64,000 nucleotides of DNA from Acanthosepion lycidas (lineage: Eukaryota > Mollusca > Cephalopoda > Sepiida > Sepiidae), in NCBI GenBank assembly GCA_963932145.1, contig CAWVQA010000037.1, positions 22,913-86,912 on the forward strand, in the 5' to 3' direction. Position 1 is the stretch's first letter; the number at the start of each line of letters is the position of its first letter. Below the pieces are notes generated by a model. It did no database searches. It was not told where the DNA came from and was given only the letters and a program-made list of their open reading frames with translations. The position numbers and the translations under genes were made by a program. Positions 24,432 to 37,273 of this stretch are shown here, piece by piece.

Positions 24432-25882
24432 TTGATTTTAACTAGTTTCAGAAGTTTTGACAAAGTTATATTTAAGATATTATGTTTTACACAACTTTTA
24501 ATTACATAGCGATTTCATTGCAAAATTTAGCTTTTTTCACTACTTTTTAACGCTAGTTTGTAAATATCAATAACTGTTTGAAAACATTAGAAAAACAATG
24601 AAATTATTGAAAATCGATATGAAATCAATCAAAACTTATTGATTTTAACTAGTTTCAGAAGTTTTGACAAAGTTTTATTTAAGATTTTTTGTTTTACACT
24701 ACTTTAAATTTCATAGCCATTTACATGCAAAATCTAGCTGTTTTGACTACTTTTTAACGCTAGGTTTGTAAATATCAATAACTGTTTGAAAACATTAGAA
24801 AAACAATGAAATTATTGAAAATCGATATGAAATCAATCAAAACTTATTGATTTTAACTAGTTTCAAGAGTTTTGACAAAGTTTTATTTCAGATTTTATGT
24901 TTTACACAACTTTTAATTTCATAGAGATTTACATGCAAAATCTAGCTGTTTTGACTACTTTTTAACGCTCGTTTGTAAATATCAATAAATGTTTGAAAAC
25001 ATTAGAAAAACAATGAAATTATTGAAAATCGATATGAAATCAATCAAAACTTATTGATTTTAACTAGTTTCAGAAGTTTTGACAAAGTTATATTTAAGAT
25101 TTTATGTTTTACACAACTTTTAATTACATAGCAATTTACATGCAAAATCTAGCTTTTTTCACGACTTTTTCAACGCTAGTTTGTAAATATCAATAACTGT
25201 TTGAAAACATTAGAAAAATAATGAAATTATTGAAAATCGATATGAAATCAATCAAAACTTATTGATTTTAACTAGTTTCAGAAGTTTTGACAAAGTTTTA
25301 TTTAAGATTTTTTGTTTTACACTACTTTAAATTTCATAGCGATTTACATGCAAAATCTAGCTGTTTTGACTACTTTTTAACGCTAGGTTTGTAAATATCA
25401 ATAACTGTTTGAAAACATTAGAAAAACAATGAAATTATTGAAAATCGATATGAAATCAATCAAAACTATAGATTTTAACTAGTTTCAGAAGTTTTCACAA
25501 AGTTATATTTAAGATTTTATGTTTTACACAACTTTTAATTACATAGCGATTTACATGTAAAATCTAGCTTTTTTCACTACTTTTTAACGCTAGTGTGTAA
25601 ATATCAATAACTGTTTGAAAACATTAGAAAAACAATGAAATTATTGAAAATCGATATGAAATCAATCAAAACTTATTGATTTTAACTAGTTTCAGAAGTT
25701 TTGACAAAGTTATATTTAAGATTTTATGTTTTACACAACTTTTAATTACATAGCGATTTCATTACAAAATCTAGCTTTTTTCACTACTTTTTAACGCTAG
25801 TTTGTAAATATCATTAACTGTTTGAAAACATTAGAAAAACAATGAAATTATTGAAAATCGATATGAAATCAATCAAAACTTA
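24432..25882. repeat. 7-monomer block duplicated 30,229 bp away, copy 1
   Basis: The order is H(AAATTTAG)-A2-R-B-A2-T-H'. It matches 54661-56111 at a constant 30,229-bp offset. Shared rare markers are TTTTTCAACGCTAG with an inserted C, the AAAACTATAG start with two bases lost (25461/55690) and the H' state TCATTAACTG (25811/56040). This is the right end of the long collinear duplication seen so far. Confidence 0.91.
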
Positions 25883-26089
25883 TTGATTTTAACTAGTTTC
25901 AAGAGTTTTGACAAAGTTTTATTTAAGATTTTATGTTTTACACAACTTTTAATTTCATAGCGATTTACATGCAAAATCTAGCTGTTTTGACTACTTTTTA
26001 ACGCTAGTTTGTAAATATCAATAACTGTTTGAAAACATTAGAAAAACAATGAAATTATTGAAAATCGATATGAAATCAATCAAAACTTA
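25883..26089 (+). repeat. Class P monomer (CAAGAG type)
   Basis: P has CAAGAG and GTTTTATTT but normal TTTAAG, AATTTCAT and TCTAGCTGTTTTGAC, which separates it from R. It follows an H' monomer here and at 57.36, 59.43 and 60.88 kb, where it is followed by G and then an H variant with CAGTAG. Confidence 0.8.
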
Positions 26090-28989
26090 TTGATTTTAAC
26101 TAGTTTCAAAAGTTTTGACAAAGTTTTATTTAAGATTTTATGTTTTACACAACTTTTAATTTCATAGCGATTTACATGCAAAATCGAGCTGTTTTGACTA
26201 CTTTTTAACGCTAGTTTGTAAATATCAATAACTGTTTGAAAACATTAGAAAAACAATGAAATTATTGAAAATCGATATGAAATCAATCAAAACTTATTGA
26301 TTTTAACTAGTTTCAGAAGTTTTGACAAAGTTATATTTAAGATTTTATGTTTTACACAACTTTTAATTACATAGCGATTTCATTGCAAAATTTAGCTTTT
26401 TTCACTACTTTTTAACGCTAGTTTGTAAATATCAATAACTGTTTGAAAACATTAGAAAAACAATGAAATTATTGAAAATCGATATGAAATCAATCAAAAC
26501 TTATTGATTTTAACTAGTTTCAGAAGTTTTGACAAAGTTTTATTTAAGATTTTATGTTTTACACTACTTTAAATTTCATAGCGATTTACATGCAAAATCT
26601 AGCTGTTTTGACTACTTTTTAACGCTAGGTTTGTAAATATCAATAACTGTTTGAAAACATTAGAAAAACAATGAAATTATTGAAAATCGATATGAAATCA
26701 ATCAAAACTTATTGATTTTAACTAGTTTCAAAAGTTTTGACAAAGTTTTATTTAAGATTTTATGTTTTACACAACTTTTAATTTCATAGCGATTTACATG
26801 CAAAATCGAGCTGTTTTGACTACTTTTTAACGCTAGTTTGTAAATATCAATAACTGTTTGAAAACATTAGAAAAACAATGAAATTATTGAAAATCGATAT
26901 GAAATCAATCAAAACTTATTGATTTTAACTAGTTTCAGAAGTTTTGACAAAGTTATATTTAAGATTTTATGTTTTACACAACTTTTAATTTCATAGCGAT
27001 TTACATGCAAAATCGAGCTTTTTTCACTACTTTTTAACGCTAGTTTGTAAATATCAATAACTGTTTGAAAACATTAGAAAAACAATGAAATTATTGAAAA
27101 TCGATATGAAATCAATCAAAACTTATTGATTTTAACTAGTTTCAGAAGTTTTGACAAAGTTATATTTAAGATTTTATGTTTTACACAACTTTTAATTACA
27201 TAGCGATTTCATTGCAAAATCTAGCTTTTTTCACTACTTTTTAACGCTAGTTTGTAAATATCAATAACTGTTTGAAAACATTAGAAAAACAATGAAATTA
27301 TTGAAAATCGATATGAAATCAATCAAAACTTATTGATTTTAACTAGTTTCAGAAGTTTTGACAAAGTTATATTTAAGATTTTATGTTTTACACAACTTTT
27401 AATTACATAGCGATTTCATTGCAAAATTTAGCTTTTTTCACTACTTTTTAACGCTAGTTTGTAAATATCAATAACTGTTTGAAAACATTAGAAAAACAAT
27501 GAAATTATTGAAAATCGATATGAAATCAATCAAAACTTATTGATTTTAACTAGTTTCAGAAGTTTTGACAAAGTTTTATTTAAGATTTTTTGTTTTACAC
27601 TACTTTAAATTTCATAGCGATTTACATGCAAAATCTAGCTCTTTTGACTACTTTTTAACGCTAGGTTTGTAAATATCAATAACTGTTTGAAAACATTAGA
27701 AAAACAATGAAATTATTGAAAATCGATATGAAATCAATCAAAACTTATTGATTTTAACTAGTTTCAGAAGTTTTGACAAATTTATATTTAAGATTTTATG
27801 TTTTACACAACTTTTAATTACATAGCGATTTACATGCAAAATCTAGCTTTTTTCACTACTTTTTAACGCTAGTTTGTAAATATCAATAACTGTTTGAAAA
27901 CATTCGAAAAATAATGAAATTATTGAAAATCGATATGAAATCAATCAAAACTTATTGATTTTAACTAGTTTCAGAAGTTTTGACAAAGTTATACTTAAGA
28001 TTTTATGATTTACACAACTTTTAATTTCATAGCGATTTACATGCAAAATCAAGCTGTTTTGACTACTTTTTAACGCTAGTTTGTAAATATAAATAACTTT
28101 TTGAAAACATTAGACAAACAATGAAATTATTGAAAATCGATATGAAATCAATCAAAACTTATTGATTTTAACTAGTTTCAGAAGTTTTGACAAAGTTTTA
28201 TTTAAGATTTTATGTTTTACACAACTTTTAATTACATAGCGATTTACATGCAAAATCTAGCTTTTTTCACTACTTTTTAACGCTAGTTTGTAAATATCAA
28301 TAACTGTTTGAAAACATTAGAAAAACAATGAAATTATTGAAAATCGATATGAAATCAATCAAAACTTATTGATTTTAACTAGTTTCAAGAGTTTTGACAA
28401 AGTTTTATTTAAGATTTTATGTTTTACACAACTTTTAATTTCATAGCTATTTACATGCAAAATCTAGCTGTTTTGACTACTTTTTAACGCTAGTTTGTAA
28501 ATATAAATAACTTTTTGAAAACATTAGACAAACAATGAAATTATTGAAAATCGATATGAAATCAATCAAAACTTATTGATTTTAACTAGTTTCAGAAGTT
28601 TTGACAAAGTTTTATTTAAGATTTTATGTTTTACACAACTTTTAATTACATAGCGATTTACATGCAAAATCTAGCTTTTTTCACTACTTTTTAACGCTAG
28701 TTTGTAAATATCAATAACTGTTTGAAAACATTAGAAAAACAATGAAATTATTGAAAATCGATATGAAATCAATCAAAACTTATTGATTTTAACTAGTTTC
28801 AAGAGTTTTGACAAAGTTTTATTTAAGATTTTATGTTTTACACAACTTTTAATTACATAGCGATTTACATGCAAAATCTAGCTTTTTTCACTACTTTTTA
28901 ACGCTAGTTTGTAAATATCAATAACTGTTTGAAAACATTAGAAAAACAATGAAATTATTGAAAATCGATATGAAATCAATCAAAACTTA

Positions 28990-31680
28990 TTGATTTTAAC
29001 TAGTTTCAGAAGTTTTGACAAAGTTATATTTAAGATTTTATGTTTTACACAACTTTTAATTTCATAGCGATTTACATGCAAAATCAAGCTGTTTTGACTA
29101 CTTTTTAACGCTAGTTTGTAAATATCAATAACTGTTTGAAAACATTAGAAAAACAATGAAATTATTGAAAATCGATATGAAATCAATCAAAACTTATTGA
29201 TTTTAACTAGTTTCAGAAGTTTTGACAAAGTTATATTTAAGATTTTATGTTTTACACAACTTTTAATTACATAGCGATTTACATGCAAAATCTAGCTTTT
29301 TTCACTACTTTTTAACGCTAGTTTGTAAATATCAATAACTGTTTGAAAACATTAGAAAAACAATGAAATTATTGAAAATCGATATGAAATCAATCAAAAC
29401 TTATTGATTTTAACTAGTTTCAAAAGTTTTGACAAAGTTTTATTTAAGATTTTATGTTTTACACAACTTTTAATTTCATAGCGATTTACATGCAAAATCG
29501 AGCTGTTTTGACTACTTTTTAACGCTAGTTTGTAAATATCAATAACTGTTTGAAAACTTTAGAAAAATAATGAAATTATTGAAAATCGATATGAAATCAA
29601 TCAAAACTTATAGATTTTAACTAGTTTCAGAAGTTTTCACAAAGTTATATTTAAGATTTTATGTTTTACACAACTTTTAATTACATAGCGATTTACATGT
29701 AAAATCTAGCTTTTTTCACTACTTTTTAACGCTAGTTTGTAAATATCAATAACTGTTTGAAAACATTAGAAAAACAATGAAATTATTGAAAATCGATATG
29801 AAATCAATCAAAACTTATTGATTTTAACTAGTTTCAGAAGTTTTGACAAAGTTATACTTAAGATTTTATGTTTTACACAACTTTTAATTTCATAGCGATT
29901 TACATGCAAAATCAAGCTGTTTTGACTACTTTTTAACGCTAGTGTGTAAATATAAATAACTTTTTGAAAACATTAGAAAAACAATGAAATTATTGAAAAT
30001 CGATATGAAATCAATCAAAACTTATTGATTTTAACTAGTTTCAGAAGTTTTGACAAAGTTTTATTTAAGATTTTATGTTTTACACAACTTTTAATTACAT
30101 AGCGATTTACATGCAAAATCTAGCTTTTTTCACTACTTTTTAACGCTAGTTTGTAAATATCAATAACTGTTTGAAAACATTAGAAATACAATGAAATTAT
30201 TGAAAATCGATATGAAATCAATCAAAACTTATAGATTTTAACTAGTTTCAGAAGTTTTCACAAAGTTATATTTAAGATTTTATGTTTTACACAACTTTTA
30301 ATTACATAGCGATTTACATGCAAAATCTAGCTTTTTTCACTACTTTTTAACGCTAGTTTGTAAATATCAATAACTGTTTGAAAACATTAGAAAAACAATG
30401 AAATTATTGAAAATCGATATGAAATCAATCAAAACTTATTGATTTTAACTAGTTTCAGAAGTTTTGACAAAGTTATATTTAAGATTTTATGTTTTACACA
30501 ACTTTTAATTTCATAGCGATTTACATGCAAAATCAAGCTGTTTTGACTACTTTTTAACGCTAGTTTGTAAATATCAATAACTGTTTGAAAACATTAGAAA
30601 AACAATGAAATTATTGAAAATCGATATGAAATCAATCAAAACTTATTGATTTTAACTAGTTTCAGAAGTTTTGACAAAGTTATATTTAAGATTTTATGTT
30701 TTACACAACTTTTAATTACATAGCGATTTACATGCAAAATCTAGCTTTTTTCACTACTTTTTAACGCTAGTTTGTAAATATCAATAACTGTTTGAAAACA
30801 TTAGAAAAACAATGAAATTATTGAAAATCGATATGAAATCAATCAAAACTTATTGATTTTAACTAGTTTCAAAAGTTTTGACAAAGTTTTATTTAAGATT
30901 TTATGTTTTACACAACTTTTAATTTCATAGCGATTTACATGCAAAATCGAGCTGTTTTGACTACTTTTTAACGCTAGTTTGTAAATATCAATAACTGTTT
31001 GAAAACTTTAGAAAAATAATGAAATTATTGAAAATCGATATGAAATCAATCAAAACTTATAGATTTTAACTAGTTTCAGAAGTTTTCACAAAGTTATATT
31101 TAAGATTTTATGTTTTACACAACTTTTAATTACATAGCGATTTACATGTAAAATCTAGCTTTTTTCACTACTTTTTAACGCTAGTTTGTAAATATCAATA
31201 ACTGTTTGAAAACATTAGAAAAACAATGAAATTATTGAAAATCGATATGAAATCAATCAAAACTTATTGATTTTAACTAGTTTCAGAAGTTTTGACAAAG
31301 TTATACTTAAGATTTTATGTTTTACACAACTTTTAATTTCATAGCGATTTACATGCAAAATCAAGCTGTTTTGACTACTTTTTAACGCTAGTGTGTAAAT
31401 ATAAATAACTTTTTGAAAACATTAGAAAAACAATGAAATTATTGAAAATCGATATGAAATCAATCAAAACTTATTGATTTTAACTAGTTTCAGAAGTTTT
31501 GACAAAGTTTTATTTAAGATTTTATGTTTTACACAACTTTTAATTACATAGCGATTTACATGCAAAATCTAGCTTTTTTCACTACTTTTTAACGCTAGTT
31601 TGTAAATATCAATAACTGTTTGAAAACATTAGAAAAACAATGAAATTATTGAAAATCGATATGAAATCAATCAAAACTTA
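28990..31680. repeat. 7-monomer tandem duplication (offset 1,449 bp)
   Basis: L-B-G-T-K-F occurs at 28990-30231 and again at 30439-31680, with one T monomer between, giving a repeat distance of exactly 7 monomers. Shared markers are AAATAATG in G (29565/31014) and ACATGT in T (29700/31149). The right-hand copy leads into G and a T/H hybrid. Confidence 0.9.
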
Positions 31681-31887
31681 TTGATTTTAACTAGTTTCAA
31701 AAGTTTTGACAAAGTTTTATTTAAGATTTTATGTTTTACACAACTTTTAATTTCATAGCGATTTACATGCAAAATCGAGCTGTTTTGACTACTTTTTAAC
31801 GCTAGTTTGTAAATATCAATAACGGTTTGAAAACATTAGAAAAACAATGAAATTATTGAAAATCGATATGAAATCAATCAAAACTTA

Positions 31888-32094
31888 TAGATTTTAACTA
31901 GTTTCAGAAGTTTTCACAAAGTTATATTTAAGATTTTATGTTTTACACAACTTTTAATTACATAGCGATTTCATTGCAAAATCTAGCTTTTTTCACTACT
32001 TTTTAACGCTAGTGTGTAAATATCAATAACTGTTTGAAAACATTAGAAAAACAATGAAATTATTGAAAATCGATATGAAATCAATCAAAACTTA
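31888..32094 (+). repeat. Hybrid monomer T/H
   Basis: The left part is class T (TAGATTTT, TTTTCAC) and the right part is class H (TTTCATTGC, GCTAGTGTG). The usual order G-T-H-A (for example 7252-8080) is reduced here to G-hybrid-A, so one monomer was lost by an exchange between T and H. The switch lies between positions about 29 and 84. Confidence 0.84.
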
Positions 32095-33338
32095 TTGATT
32101 TTAACTAGTTTCAGAAGTTTTGACAAAGTTTTATTTAAGATTTTTTGTTTTACACTACTTTAAATTTCATAGCGATTTACATGCAAAATCTAGCTGTTTT
32201 GTCTACTTTTTAACGCTAGGTTTGTAAATATCAATAACTGTTTGAAAACATTAGAAAAACAATGAAATTATTGAAAATCGATATGAAATCAATCAAAACT
32301 TATTGATTTTAACTAGTTTCAGAAGTTTTGACAAAGTTATATTTAAGATTTTATGTTTTACACAACTTTTAATTACATAGCGATTTACATGCAAAATCTA
32401 GCTTTTTTCACTACTTTTTAACGCTAGTTTGTAAATATCAATAACTGTTTGAAAACATTAGAAAAACAATGAAATTATTGAAAATCGATATGAAATCAAT
32501 CAAAACTTATAGATTTTAACTAGTTTCAGAAGTTTTGACAAAGTTATATTTAAGATTTTATGTTTTACACAACTTTTAATTACATAGCGATTTCATTGCA
32601 AAATCTAGCTTTTTTCACTACTTTTTAACGCTAGTGTGTAAATATCAATAACTGTTTGAAAACATTAGAAAAACAATGAAATTATTGAAAATCGATATGA
32701 AATCAATCAAAACTTATTGATTTTAACTAGTTTCAGAAGTTTTGACAAAGTTTTATTTAAGATTTTTTGTTTTACACTACTTTAAATTTCATAGCGATTT
32801 ACATGCAAAATCTAGCTGTTTTGTCTACTTTTTAACGCTAGGTTTGTAAATATCAATAACTGTTTGAAAACATTAGAAAAACAATGAAATTATTGAAAAT
32901 CGATATGAAATCAATCAAAACTTATTGATTTTAACTAGTTTCAGAAGTTTTGACAAAGTTATATTTAAGATTTTATGTTTTACACAACTTTTAATTACAT
33001 AGCGATTTACATGCAAAATCTAGCTTTTTTCACTACTTTTTAACGCTAGTTTGTAAATATCAATAACTGTTTGAAAACATTAGAAAAACAATGAAATTAT
33101 TGAAAATCGATATGAAATCAATCAAAACTTATTGAGTTTAACTAGTTTCAAAAGTTTTGACAAAGTTATACTTAAGATTTTATGTTTTACACAACTTTTA
33201 ATTTCATAGCGATTTACATGCAAAATCGAGCTGTTTTGACTACTTTTTAACGCTAGTTTGTAAATATCAATAACTGTTTGAAAACTTTAGAAAAACAATG
33301 AAATTATTGAAAATCGATATGAAATCAATCAAAACTTA

Positions 33339-33545
33339 TAGATTTTAACTAGTTTCAGAAGTTTTCACAAAGTTATATTTAAGATTTTATGTTTTACACA
33401 ACTTTTAATTACATAGCGATTTACATGCAAAATCAAGCTGTTTTGACTACTTTTTAACGCTAGTGTGTAAATATAAATAACTTTTTGAAAACATTAGAAA
33501 AACAATGAAATTATTGAAAATCGATATGAAATCAATCAAAACTTA
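33339..33545 (+). repeat. Hybrid monomer T/K (third copy)
   Basis: It has the same combination of T-type left half and K-type right half as at 1453 and 4353, again between C' and F. Its presence 29 kb away in the same order shows that this part of the array (about 32.5-35.2 kb) descends from the same ancestor as 3.5-5.2 kb. Confidence 0.83.
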
Positions 33546-36500
33546 TTGATTTTAACTAGTTTCAGAAGTTTTGACAAAGTTTTATTTAAGATTTTATGTT
33601 TTACACAACTTTTAATTACATAGCGATTTACATGCAAAATCTAGCTTTTTTCACTACTTTTTAACGCTAGTTTGTAAATATCAATAACTGTTTGAAAACA
33701 TTAGAAAAACAATGAAATTATTGAAAATCGATATGAAATCAATCAAAACTTATTGATTTTAACTAGTTTCAAAAGTTTTGACAAAGTTTTATTTAAGATT
33801 TTATGTTTTACACAACTTTTAATTTCATAGCAATTTACATGCAAAATCGAGCTGTTTTGACTACTTTTTAACGCTAGTTTGTAAATATCAATAACTGTTT
33901 GAAAACATTAGAAAAACAAGGAAATTATTGAAAATCGACATGAAATCAATCAAAACTTATAGATTTTAACTAGTTTCAGAAGTTTTCACAAAGTTATATT
34001 TAAGATTTTATGTTTTACACAACTTTTAATTACATAGCGATTTACATGCAAAATCTAGCTTTTTTCACTACTTTTTAACGCTAGTTTGTAAATATCAATA
34101 ACTGTTTGAAAACATTAGAAAAACAATGAAATTATTGAAAATCGATATGAAATCAATCAAAACTTATTGATTTTAACTAGTTTCAGAAGTTTTGACAAAG
34201 TTATATTTAAGATTTTATGTTTTACACAACTTTTAATTACATAGCGATTTCATTGCAAAATCTAGCTTTTTTCACTACTTTTTAACGCTAGTTTGTAAAT
34301 ATCAATAACTGTTTGAAAACATTAGAAAAACAATGAAATTATTGAAAATCGATATGAAACTAATCAAAACTTATTGATTTTAACTAGTTTCAGAAGTTTT
34401 GACAAAGTTTTATTTAAGATTTTTTGTTTTACACTACTTTAAATTTCATAGCGATTTACATGCAAAATCTAGCTGTTTTGTCTACTTTTTAACGCTAGGT
34501 TTGTAAATATCAATAACTGTTTGAAAACATTAGAAAAACAATGAAATTATTGAAAATCGATATGAAATCAATCAAAACTTATTGATTTTAACTAGTTTCA
34601 GAAGTTTTGACAAAGTTATATTTAAGATTTTATGTTTTACACAACTTTTAATTACATAGCGATTTACATGCAAAATCTAGCTTTTTTCACTACTTTTTAA
34701 CGCTAGTTTGTAAATATCAATAACTGTTTGAAAACATTAGAAAAACAATGAAATTTTTGAAAATCGATATGAAATCAATCAAAACTTATTGATTTGAACT
34801 AGTTTCAAAAGTTTTGACAAAGTTATACTTAAGATTTTATGTTTTACACAACTTTTAATTTCATAGCGATTTACATGCAAAATCGAGCTGTTTTGACTAC
34901 TTTTTAACGCTAGTTTGTAAATATCAATAACTGTTTGAAAACTTTAGAAAAACAATGAAATTATTGAAAATCGATATGAAATCAATCAAAACTTATTGAT
35001 TTTAACTAGTTTCAGAAGTTTTGACAAAGTTTTATTTAAGATTTTATGTTTTACACAACTTTTAATTACATAGCGATTTACATGCAAAATCTAGCTTTTT
35101 TCACTACTTTTTAACGCTAGTTTGTAAATATCAATAACTGTTTGAAAACATTAGAAAAACAATGAAATTATTGAAAATCGATATGAAATCAATCAAAACT
35201 TATTGATTTTAACTAGTTTCAGATTTTTTGACAAAGTTATATTTAAGATTTTATGTTTTACACAACTTTTAATTACATAGCGATTTCATTGCAAAATCTA
35301 GCTTTTTTCACTACTTTTTAACGCTAGTGTGTAAATATCAATAACTGTTTGAAAACATTAGAAAAACAATGAAATTATTGAAAATCGATATGAAATCAAT
35401 CAAAACTTATTGATTTTAACTAGTTTCAGAAGTTTTGACAAAGTTTTATTTAAGATTTTTTGTTTTACACTACTTTAAATTTCATAGCGATTTACATGCA
35501 AAATCTAGCTGTTTTGTCTACTTTTTAACGCTAGGTTTGTAAATATCAATAACTGTTTGAAAACATTAGAAAAACAATGAAATTATTGAAAATCGATATG
35601 AAATCAATCAAAACTTATTGATTTTAACTAGTTTCAGAAGTTTTGACAAAGTTATATTTAAGATTTTATGTTTTACACAACTTTTAATTACATAGCGATT
35701 TACATGCAAAATCTAGCTTTTTTCACTACTTTTTAACGCTAGTTTGTAAATATCAATAACTGTTTGAAAACATTAGAAAAACAATGAAATTATTGAAAAT
35801 CGATATGAAATCAATCAAAACTTATTGATTTTAACTAGTTTCAGAAGTTTTGACAAAGTTATACTTAAGATTTTATGTTTTACACAACTTTTAATTTCAT
35901 AGCGATTTACATTCAAAATCAAGCTGTTTTGACTACTTTTTAACGCTAGTGTGTAAATATAAATAACTTTTTGAAAACATTAGAAAAACAATGAAATTAT
36001 TGAAAATCGATATGAAATCAATCAAAACTTATTGATTTTAACTAGTTTCAAAAGTTTTGACAAAGTTTTATTTAAGATTTTATGTTTTACACAACTTTTA
36101 ATTTCATAGCGATTTACATGCAAAATCGAGCTGTTTTGACTACTTTTTAACGCTAGTTTGTAAATATCAATAACTGTTTGAAAACATTAGAAAAACAATG
36201 AAATTATTGAAAATCGACATGAAATCAATCAAAACTTATAGATTTTAACTAGTTTCAGAAGTTTTCACAAAGTTATATTTAAGATTTTATGTTTTACACA
36301 ACTTTTAATTACATAGCGATTTACATGCAAAATCTAGCTTTTTTCACTACTTTTTAACGCTAGTTTGTAAATATCAATAACTGTTTGAAAACATTAGAAA
36401 AACAATGAAATTATTGAAAATCGATATGAAATCAATCAAAACTTATTGATTTTAACTAGTTTCAGAAGTTTTGACAAAGTTATATTTAAGATTTTATGTT

Positions 36501-36652
36501 TTACACAACTTTTAATTACATAGCGATTTCATTGCAAAATCTAGCTTTTTTCACTACTTTTTAACGCTAGTGTGTAAATATCAATAACTGTTTGAAAACA
36601 TTAGAAAAACAATGAAATTATTGAAAATCGATATGAAATCAATCAAAACTTA

Positions 36653-37066
36653 TTGATTTTAACTAGTTTCAGAAGTTTTGACAAAGTTTTATTTAAGATT
36701 TTTTGTTTTACACTACTTTAAATTTCATAGCGATTTACATGCAAAATCTAGCTTTTTTCACTACTTTTTAACGCTAGTTTGTAAATATCAATAACTGTTT
36801 GAAAACATTAGAAAAACAATGAAATTATTGAAAATCGATATGAAATCAATCAAAACTTATTGATTTTAACTAGTTTCAAATGTTTTGACAAAGTTTTATT
36901 TAAGATTTTATGTTTTACACTACTTTAAATTTCATAGCGATTTACATGCAAAATCTAGCTTTTTTCACTACTTTTTAACGCTAGTTTGTAAATATCAATA
37001 ACTGTTTGAAAACATTAGAAAAACAATGAAATTATTGAAAATCGATATGAAATCAATCAAAACTTA
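36653..37066 (+). repeat. Two successive hybrids: A/B, then C/(A/B)
   Basis: The monomer at 36653-36859 is the A/B hybrid. The next, 36860-37066, starts as class C (CAAATG, GTTTTATTT, AGATTTTATG), then continues with the middle of A (CACTACTTTAAATTTCAT) and the right part of B. A complete C and D follow at 37067 and 37274. The order hybrid, C/hybrid, C, D is what an exchange between the C of one 'hybrid-C-D' string and the hybrid of a sister string would leave as the gain product. The other long copy (11808-12014) has hybrid-D, the shortened state. Confidence 0.83.
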
Positions 37067-37273
37067 TTGATTTTAACTAGTTTCAAATGTTTTGACAAAG
37101 TTTTATTTAAGATTTTATGTTTTACACAACTTTTAATTTCATAGCGATTTACATGCAAAATCGAGCTGTTTTGACTACTTTTTAACGCTAGTTTGTAAAT
37201 ATCAATAACTGTTTGAAAACATTAGAAAAACAATGAAATTATTGAAAATCGATATGAAATCAATCAAAACTTA

